DNA from: Nymphaea colorata
Lineage: Eukaryota > Streptophyta > Magnoliopsida > Nymphaeales > Nymphaeaceae
Direction of reading: 5' to 3'
Length of the DNA: 64,000 bases
Assembly: GCF_008831285.2 (NCBI RefSeq)
Contig: NC_045151.1
Location: forward strand, 2,291,544 to 2,355,543
The notes under the pieces are model-generated. The model saw only the letters and a list, made by a program, of their open reading frames with translations. It was not told the DNA's origin and searched no databases. The translations under genes were made by a program, and so were the position numbers. Of this stretch, positions 56,442 through 64,000 are shown piece by piece (position 1 is the stretch's first letter; every line of letters begins with the position of its first letter).

Positions 56442-56446
56442 AGCCA
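56442..56446. repeat. Target site duplication agcca (right)
   Basis: Identical to 51692-51696. Confidence 0.9.
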
Positions 56447-56780
56447 CGAGAGCTATGATGTTCATCCTCCAGAGCGATCAGATGCCTTTAAACCTCCTGG
56501 GATGTGGAGGAATGCACGACCGACCGAGATGAACTTCTGTGAACAGGAAAAGCATCGTCTGAAGATCTCGGTAGCAGCACACCGGCATCTTCTCCTCTGA
56601 GAGTTCAGGCGTGTCTCGCTCTCGGTGGAAGTCTTCCATCCAAGAGTTGGAATGAATCAGCCTAAGACGCCAGGGATTTCGCACGCAGGAAGAAGAACCG
56701 AAGTTCCAATTTTAATCAAATGGTCGTCCGGCTAAGGGGTTGGAGTTGCAGGAATTGGGTCGAGGTTCATTCCTTCCTTC
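56447..56780 (-). mobile_element. Leader of the older copia element, part 2
   Basis: Continuation of 50870-51691 beyond the nested copia element. GC-richer than its surroundings. The minus-strand frame at 56478-56684 has no domain. Confidence 0.35.
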
Positions 56781-58280
56781 CGTGAAAATATAGGTCAGAA
56801 CCCATATTGAAATTAAACATGAAATAGGGCATCCGTTTCTTTTGTTATTGCATGATTTATAGAATATTAAATCAGATATACTCTTTATTGTTTTATTGGA
56901 TTCAAATACAAACTAGGAAAAATCATATCCACATCTAAAATTCAATTTCACAATCTGAATCCAGTACAAAATACACACACACATATATATATATATACAT
57001 AGATATATAGATATATATATATATGAAAATCCAGAGTTTCACAAATACCATAAGACCTCAAACTGAATAAGTGTTAAGATTTCTATAACCGGATCAAATC
57101 TCCCTTAGCACGATCTTATTGGGTTTAAGAACACCCAACTTAGCAATTCTCCTATTCTCTAATATATCAAACTATTTCCCCATCGTCATCCATCTCCTGG
57201 AAAGGAAGCGGCACCGCCTTCACAGCCCTGAACTTACCCACATTGTTCAAGTGTTCATTCTCTAGCCTGTCATTGAAACCCCATAAATCTATAGTGCCAT
57301 AAACCTCTTTCACGAATATATATATATATATATATATGAGCAAATTAATCAATCTGTACATCTCGAGGCATGCTTAATTACCCGTAGTAGTTCCAATGAC
57401 CTCTCCGAATCACCTCTAGTGATGCTACAACAAATTCCACCACTCGATGATTGACCTCACCAGTGTTGATGGGCCTCTCTCTCTCTCTCTCTCAATTCAC
57501 ATGTATCCTTGCAGACAAGCACCCGAGAATTTTTATTAACATTTACTTTTTCATGTTAAATTGCAGATTTGCAGTTGGACATTTTTAGGTTGTTGATGGC
57601 CTCTAAAGATGTTTACTTTGATTTTCACACACTGCTGATGGACCATTTAAATTTTAGCTTTTGCTTATTGGCTGCTCTTGAATATTACTTGTTTGTATTC
57701 CTTGTTCAATGGCAACAGTACTATTCAAATATTATGAGTCTCTCTCTCTAATGAATAGGTGGATTTATTTACTTATTTATGAACCTGTCATAATGAACTC
57801 GGTTTAATGTATTGAAGGATCAAGAGGTTTGAGAGATCATAACGTTTTTATCTTGAGGCCAATTATGTTCACTTGTAGTTCTTGGAGTAACTGCTTTACA
57901 TAATGTCTAGTTGAAGAAAGAGAGTCCTTATATATTCTTAGCATTTACGTTTTGATTGGACATTTTTTCTTGTTCCATTATGATCCAACATAATTAGAGA
58001 ACTGTTGTTTGATCTCTTATTTCATCAATAGTTCCTTTTTTCTACCTGCTATTGGATCTCTTATTTGTGCCTAGGGTGTACTGTATTCTCTAATCCAAGT
58101 TAATGTGCTCATTTTGTCCATATCAAGTTTTGTTGGGTCTGGAATGCTGTAGGTCCACCAAAGCTTTCAAAACTTTGCTAACTTGCAGATACTTGAAGAC
58201 AATATACAAAAGTTTGTCTTAAAAATCAAGCACCACGAGGCAAACCTGGAGTTTTTGAAGTGCCAATCGAACACTTAGAG
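56781..58280. other. Non-coding stretch with microsatellites
   Basis: AC/AT run at 56970-57022, TA run at 57317-57337, CT run at 57475-57493. Open frames 57167-57361 (minus) and 57569-57751 have no domain. Confidence 0.5.
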
Positions 58281-58284
58281 AACT

Positions 58285-58570
58285 TGAGCAAGGCCCGACC
58301 GGCCCGGCCCACCGACCCGACTTGCTGGCCTGGATATCAATTTAAAAATGGGCCGGGCCGGGCCTCGGGATGGGAAGAAGAGGCCTGGTAGCCCCGGCCC
58401 GGTACCTGGCCTGGCCTGGCCCGGTACCTGGCCCGGCCCGGTACCTGGCCTGGCCCGGCCCGGCCCCTTAATAAACGGGCCAGGTAACGGGCCGGTTAGA
58501 TCCAGCCCGTTTTCTTGATGGCAATTCCAAACCGGGCCGGCCCGGCCTGGCCCGATGCCCAGGCCTATTT
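58285..58570. mobile_element. hAT-like terminal region with GGCCCGG-rich minisatellite
   Basis: Dominated by ggcccggcc words. In the middle a unit of about 17-22 bases with ggtacctggcc occurs three or more times (58400-58465). On the minus strand the block starts aggcctgggcatcgggcc, the usual form of one class of hAT ends. The minus-strand frame 58275-58601 is low-complexity Gly/Pro/Arg and not a real protein. Confidence 0.6.
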
Positions 58571-58599
58571 TCAATGCTTGTTTCGACTGAGTTTCTACC

Positions 58600-59334
58600 A
58601 TATCATAAAATAATTAAAATATCCCAAGGACTTAATTCTTCATTATCAACCAATAAAATCATCTAACCTTACATAAATAATCAATAAATGTCAAATAAAA
58701 TCTAAAACCATTATAAAACTGTAATGGTTAGGCCCCCATATGTTGGCATGAATACGTTTGAAATACATGTAGCTAAACTTTTAAATAAAATAGGTCTTGT
58801 CATTTTAGAATATGGAATCACCAATGAATATCATGTAGATCACTTGAAATATTGAACAAAAAAACTGAAAGTGGTCTATTAGATGAATGTCCCAACTATA
58901 AATGTCATAATCATCCATTTTGTCTATCCTCCATGGAAAAAGAACTTTTGAGGGTTAACCCCAACCCTAATAAGGATGTGCAAATTGTCTAGCACCCTTT
59001 CCATGCCTACATATTTAGGACACTGTCTTGACGTGAACAAAACCAATACATTGTTAAAAAGTGATAGGAGATTTGGACACCTACCAATTGATGGGATCCA
59101 CATGATCATGATCTCACTTTCCTACCTTAGCTTTAATGCTTCTTACAATAATCATTGTAATCACCAAAAAGAAATATGACAAAAAAGGGTCACCCTAAAG
59201 AATACCTCTCTTCAATTCAAAATAGTTTGCCAATTGACTGCTTGCCATGACTGCAATTGATGTCGACTCCATGTGTATTGATACCTTATCTACTAACTTA
59301 CGATTAAGCCTAAGGAGGTGGATGCCTCTACAAA
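58600..59334. other. Non-coding stretch
   Basis: AT-rich, no gene or repeat boundary seen. Confidence 0.45.
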
Positions 59335-59480
59335 TAGGGCTGCAAAAGAACTCAGCTTGAGTTCGACTCACTTATAAATGAGCTGAGTTCGAGCTCACAT
59401 TTACACTAAAATGATAAACAAGTTGAGTCACCAAGTAGACTCGTTTAAACTCGACTCTGCTCACTACGTGAAATCAGTTG
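59335..59480 (+). mobile_element. hAT-like terminus
   Basis: Reads tagggctgcaaaagaactca followed by gcttgagttcgactc, gagctgagttcgagctcaca and actcgtttaaactcgactc. This is a typical hAT end (CAGGGCTGCA type) with subterminal gagctcga words. The other end is not identified. Confidence 0.5.
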
Positions 59481-59584
59481 AATCCCAAAAAAATGGTTCA
59501 CAAATTTTTCAAAAACAGTTCACAAAGGTAAAAACAAAACTTGTTCACTGTTCACCCGATCGATCCCTTCCTTTCAACATGGAA

Positions 59585-62010
59585 TAAATAAACAACTCAC
59601 AAAATCAGTCACTTGCATACAAGCAGTCTGCTTCTTTGGTAAAGGCTATTTGTAGTTGTCACCAAGCCTAAGCGACATCACAATTCAAAACTTGTGAGAA
59701 AGGAACTTTTGTCACAATGTCTACCTTGTGTACACTATTTAGTAGAAGGAAGATCTAGTGATTGACTACTTCCTCTCCCAAGACTCTATCTCAAAAAAAA
59801 AAAAAAAAATGAAACACAGTGTAGTTAGTGGGCCCTAAGTACTTGATGCAACCAAGTGGACCACATAATTTATTGCCATTGATGGAGAAGGGACCGATCA
59901 AGCATATACAATTAGGGTAACATGTTGAAGGAAGGACACAATATTTTACCTCCTATAGGCTAGGGAGAGAGAGAATACTTCTAAAGAATCAAGAGCAAGA
60001 GAAAATACCTCTTAACATGTATCTAAAAGGAAAAGACCTTCTTGACAAGCAATACCTTGGCAGCTTAATTGCTAGAAATGAATTCCCATATACTACAACG
60101 ACCTTCTTGATAGTTTGTGGAGACAAACTATCATCAAATTGTTTGGTTTTACGCATTTAGCTCTTATCTCTATCAATAGTTCTGGTTGGAGTTGTAGATG
60201 GACCTTGGGAGGATATGAAGGAATTCTATGATAAAATTCCTCCCCATGTATTTGACAACTTCCAAGTAACAAATCACATTGATGTCGCACACCTTCATGA
60301 CATCAAATTGTCAATCAGATACTTCAACGGCAGAATATAATTACCGTTTTATTATCCATGCAGTTTGTTAATTTCACAAACATCATGTCCAAGAATAGAA
60401 GTTTTATTGAAAAAGAAGCAGCCTTTGCACTTGTAGCAGTATTGGAGATTTATATTCAATACAAAGCTGTTGTGGAGCTTGACCTTCTTGGGTACTGAAT
60501 ATGTTCTAAATTCAATTGAATCATGAATTTTTGTACAAATAGGAGATGATGACTATGCTGTATAATTGGAGAATTTTCGGGCTTAACATTTGATTACATT
60601 TTCTGCTATGATGGCACTTTTGTAATCCATATATATTCCCACCACCACCACCACCTTCTCATATTCTCTATTGATGTTGTGAGTTAACTATCATCTTTTT
60701 TGGTAAGGTGATATTTCAAGCATGCATCATGTATGTGGAGGGGTACAAACATGTCAATGTATAGGTCTTTGTGTTCATATACACATATCATGTACATTCA
60801 AACATAACAAATTATAGCTTTGTTATGCATCCATATATGTTTTAAATTCAAACTAACTAGATGAATGTGATCTTCCTTTCCAAAAAACCTTAGAAGTAGC
60901 TTAAAGTTTTTGTGTCTAACATGAATTCTTATAAGGTTAAGGTCATATGCCTGGCCATCCTTATAAAAATGTGAAGTTTGCAAAGGAAAATTTTGATTGT
61001 TTGAATTACAATCCATGTTATCTGTTTCATGAAAATGACACCTCTATCTTAGATCTTACCTGAGCACCTAGTTTCATATCATCAATGTCATACCAAGCCA
61101 TTGTTGCCTTGCACAAGTTGTTATTTTTCTCACTTTTGGGGCAATTATGCATGATCTATGTGCATGATCTGGATTCAATGTCAGCCATGTGACTGGGAAG
61201 AAGACAAGAGTGATGGCACGTCCACCTCCAGGTGCATGACCTCGTTCTGAGTTGATGCACGACACTGCCCGCCACACTGACTCACAATCAACAACTAATG
61301 ATGGAGCAAATCAGGCAAGTGATTGAACTCTGTTATGGTCAGATAGGCTTTGATGTTCTAAGCCTATGGACATGGCCTTTGGATTTTGGCACATGACAAG
61401 ATCTACAGGCACCACTAACTTTCTTTGTCATTAGGACAATTCCATAAAAACTTTGTGCCATTATATTCTTAATAGAGGTCATAAATTATATAATTGGAAA
61501 AGGAAAAAAGAAAAGAAATGTGGCCTGCATGGTGTTACCAAACACAAAAACTCATAGACTTATTCTGGTTGGATGAATTCAAAGGAAAATAATAAAACTA
61601 AAAAATTTTAGGACACAAACAATGATAATTGCACGATAACCACAATCCCTACTATTATATTATAGCCACAGCAGCAACCCACCCCACTAGACTGAATCCT
61701 TTTTGGTCAAGAATCACAATTTCATCTTCTATTATAGAGCCGGTATAAGGATCTAGCAAATTCTTATTGTCAAGGATATAACTAAAAGGAAGTTTTGTCA
61801 AATTTATTTATTTTTTCTTTTTCTTAGACATGCAGAGAATGTAGAGAAAATTCGAGAACATGTCCAATATGCCATGCTGTCATTCACACACACTTGAGAT
61901 TGCACATTGGATGAGGTACGCGCACTTAATTCTCTAGGCATTTGGAGCCCAACGTTCGAAACATAACCATTTAAATCATAAAAAATTATGTGCACTTGCA
62001 CTTGGAAGAC
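59585..62010 (+). pseudogene. RGLG-like pseudogene, copy 3 (exons 5 to 9)
   Basis: Homologous to 22315-24670 of the main copy with introns. Exon equivalents: 60161-60265 (one-base deletion, frame lost), 60364-60491 (open), 61185-61314 (CGA to TGA in the proline-rich linker, GC donor kept), about 61364-61394 (first RING exon cut, CPICL lost, Cys changed to Phe, donor lost) and 61828-61914 (open to a normal stop, TCRECRENSRTCPICH). Not functional as a ligase. It carries an intron insertion of about 170 bases (61553-61722) shared with copy 4. Confidence 0.93.
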
Positions 62011-62011
62011 T

Positions 62012-64000
62012 TATATTGATGTCTCACACCTTTATGACATCAAATTGTCAATCGGATACTTTAACGACAGAATATAATTTACTGTTTTATTATCCATGCA
62101 GTTTGTTAATTTCACAAACATCATGTCCAAGAATGGACGTTTTATTGAAAAAGAAGAACTTGTAGCTCTAATGGAGATTCCCATTCAATACAAAGCTGTT
62201 ATGGAGCTTGGCCTTCTTGGTTACTGATTATGTTCTATATTCAATTGAGTCATGAATTTTTGTACAAACAGGAGATGATGAATCTACTGTATAATGAGAG
62301 AATTTTCAGGCTTAACATTTTATTACATTTTTCTGTGATGGCACTTTTATGCTCCATATATATTCCCACCACCACCTTCTCATATTCTCTATTGATGTTG
62401 TGAGCTAACTATCATCTTTTTGGTAAGGTGCTATTTCAAGCATGCATCATTTATGTGGAGGGGTACAAGCATGTCAATATAGGTCTTTGTGTGCATATGC
62501 ACATATCATGTATGTTCAAACATAACAAATTGCAGATTTGTTATGCATCTGTATATGTTTTAAATTCACGAAAAACTAACTAGATGAATTTGATATTTGT
62601 TTCCAAAAAGCCTCGAAAGTAGCTTAAAGTTTTGTGTCTAACATGAATTTCTATAAGCGTAAAATCATATGCCTGACCATCCTTATAAAAATATGAAGTT
62701 TGCATAGCAAAATTTTGATTCTTTGAATTGATTCTTATGTTTTTAGGCACAAAAATCATATATCCATGTTATCTGTTTCATGAAAATGACATGTCTATCT
62801 TAGAGCTTACCTGAGCATCTAATTTCATATCATCAATGTCATATCAAGCCATTGTTGCATTGCACAAGTTGTAGTCATTTTTCTCACTTTTGAGGCAATT
62901 ATGCATGACCTATATGCATGATGTGGATACAATGTCAGCCATGTGATTGGGAAGGCAAAGAGAGTGGTAGCACGTCCACCTCCAGGTGCACGACCTCGTT
63001 CTGAGTCGATGCATGACACTACCCAACACATGGACTCACAATCAACAACTAATGATGGAGCGAATCAGGCAAGTTATTGAACTCTATTATGGTCAAATGG
63101 GCTTTTGATGTTCCAAGTCACATCCATTGTCTTGTTCCTTCTGAATTCATTATTTTATTTGTCATAGGCATGCCCCATATGCTTGAGTAATTCTATGGAC
63201 ATGGCCTTTGGATGTGGGCACATGGTAAGATCTACAAGTACCACTATCTTTCTTTGTCATTAGGGCAGTTCCATAAAAACTTTTTGCCATTATATTCTTA
63301 TTAGAAGTCATAAATTATATAATTGGTAAGGGAAAAAAGAAAAGAAATGCTTCCTACATGGTGTTATCAAACACAAAAACTCATTGATTATTCTGGTTGG
63401 ATGAATTCAAAGGAAAGAATAAAACTGAAACCTTTGAGGACACAAACAATGATAATTGCAGGATAACCACAATTCCTACTCTTATATTATGGCCACAGCC
63501 ACAACCCACCCTACTAGACCAAATCCCTTTTGGTCAGGAATGACAATTTCATCTTCCATTATAGAGCCGGTATAAGGATCTAGCAATTTCTTATTGTCAA
63601 GGATGTAACTAAAAGGAAGTTTTGTTGAATAATAAAGTTGCTCTCTGATATCAAATTTAATTTTTTTTCTTCTTCTTCGTAGAAATGTAGAGAATGAGGA
63701 GAAAATTTGAGAACATGTCCAATATGTTCTGCTGTCATTCAGACACGCTTGAGATTGTACATTGGATGAGGTATGTGCACTTAACTTAAGTGACATAAAA
63801 ACCTTTTCCTTTCTCTTATTAACTGATTTATGTATTGGATTCAAATTCTCTATGCATTTGGAGCCCAAAGTTAAAAACAGGGGGACTTAAATCATACAAA
63901 TTTATGTGCACTTGCACGTGGAAGACTTAAATTTGAAGGCTTTAAGTTTGTCCACAAAAGCCATCTCCTCATCGTAAACCTAAAAGGTGCCTCTTGGTAG
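62012..64000 (+). pseudogene. RGLG-like pseudogene, copy 4 (exons 6 to 9), cut by window end
   Basis: Starts within the intron before exon 6, fused to the 3' flank of copy 3. Exon equivalents: 62102-62220 (internal deletion), 62939-63068 (open, CAG/gcaagt donor kept), 63168-63224 (open, CPICL...MAFGCGHM) and 63683-63769 (a Cys codon of the RING changed to TGA at 63695-63697). The 3' flank runs to the window end. Exon 5 is absent. Confidence 0.93.

Noticed and set aside
58275-58601. Gly/Pro/Arg-rich 108-codon frame, collagen-like
   Set aside because: Low-complexity translation of the ggcccggcc array.

Overview
This window is nuclear DNA from a flowering plant. The evidence is plant-type LTR retrotransposons (Ty3/gypsy Tat lineage and several Ty1/copia elements), hAT transposon ends, long TA, GT/GA and CT microsatellites, introns with plant-type splice sites, a fragment of plant mitochondrial DNA (atp1 and matR), and one recognisable host gene of the plant-specific RGLG family of RING E3 ubiquitin ligases. 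I cannot name the species. Most of the window is nested and decayed transposons; the only host gene I can support is the RGLG-like locus and its broken copies.

1-14417: a nearly complete Tat-lineage Ty3/gypsy element on the + strand. Its 5' LTR is cut by the window edge. It carries a primer binding site, an extra first ORF with a plant mobile domain, gag, a protease with a G-patch-like tail, an intact 1144-codon RT / RNase H / second (archaeal-type) RNase H / integrase ORF, a polypurine tract and a 3.8-kb 3' LTR. 14418-15926 is part of another LTR into which the Tat element seems to have inserted. That LTR in turn sits in a BED zinc finger exon (15927-16196, - strand) of what looks like a hAT transposon whose other end is near 19331.

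19730-24579: nine consecutive exons of an RGLG-like gene (von Willebrand A/copine domain, then C-terminal RING), all open and in phase; the 5' exons are not in the window. Broken copies of its 3' half occur at 37785-38971, 59585-62010 and 62012 to the window end. Between 24.6 and 30.8 kb lie a MITE, a 495-bp foldback element and half of a pair of inverted duplicate segments (28.96 and 40.6 kb).

30801-36090: two copia remnants, a gag-protease part with LTR and PBS and an RT-RNase H part, separated by a 1.5-kb non-coding block where integrase should be. 36262-42700: an unidentified ORF, hAT ends, RGLG copy 2, a copia tail with LTR, and a second strong foldback (40967-41349). 42750-46140: a decayed copia element whose downstream LTR-like region carries a duplicated TATA module. 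47472-47840: a copia gag fragment on the - strand.

51692-56446: a copia element on the - strand with both LTRs and a perfect 5-bp target duplication (agcca). It lacks much of its RT and contains about 600 bp of mitochondrial DNA with atp1 and matR pieces. It appears to sit inside the leader of another copia element. 56.8-59.6 kb is non-coding with microsatellites and two hAT-like ends, one a GGCCC-rich minisatellite.

The strongest points for follow-up are the plant mobile domain ORF and splice-like signals of the Tat element, the mitochondrial insert in the copia element with its CGA-to-TGA changes, the serial 3' duplications of the RGLG gene with a conserved GC-AG intron, and the indel-dominated difference between the two Tat LTRs, which suggests sequence errors near the window start.
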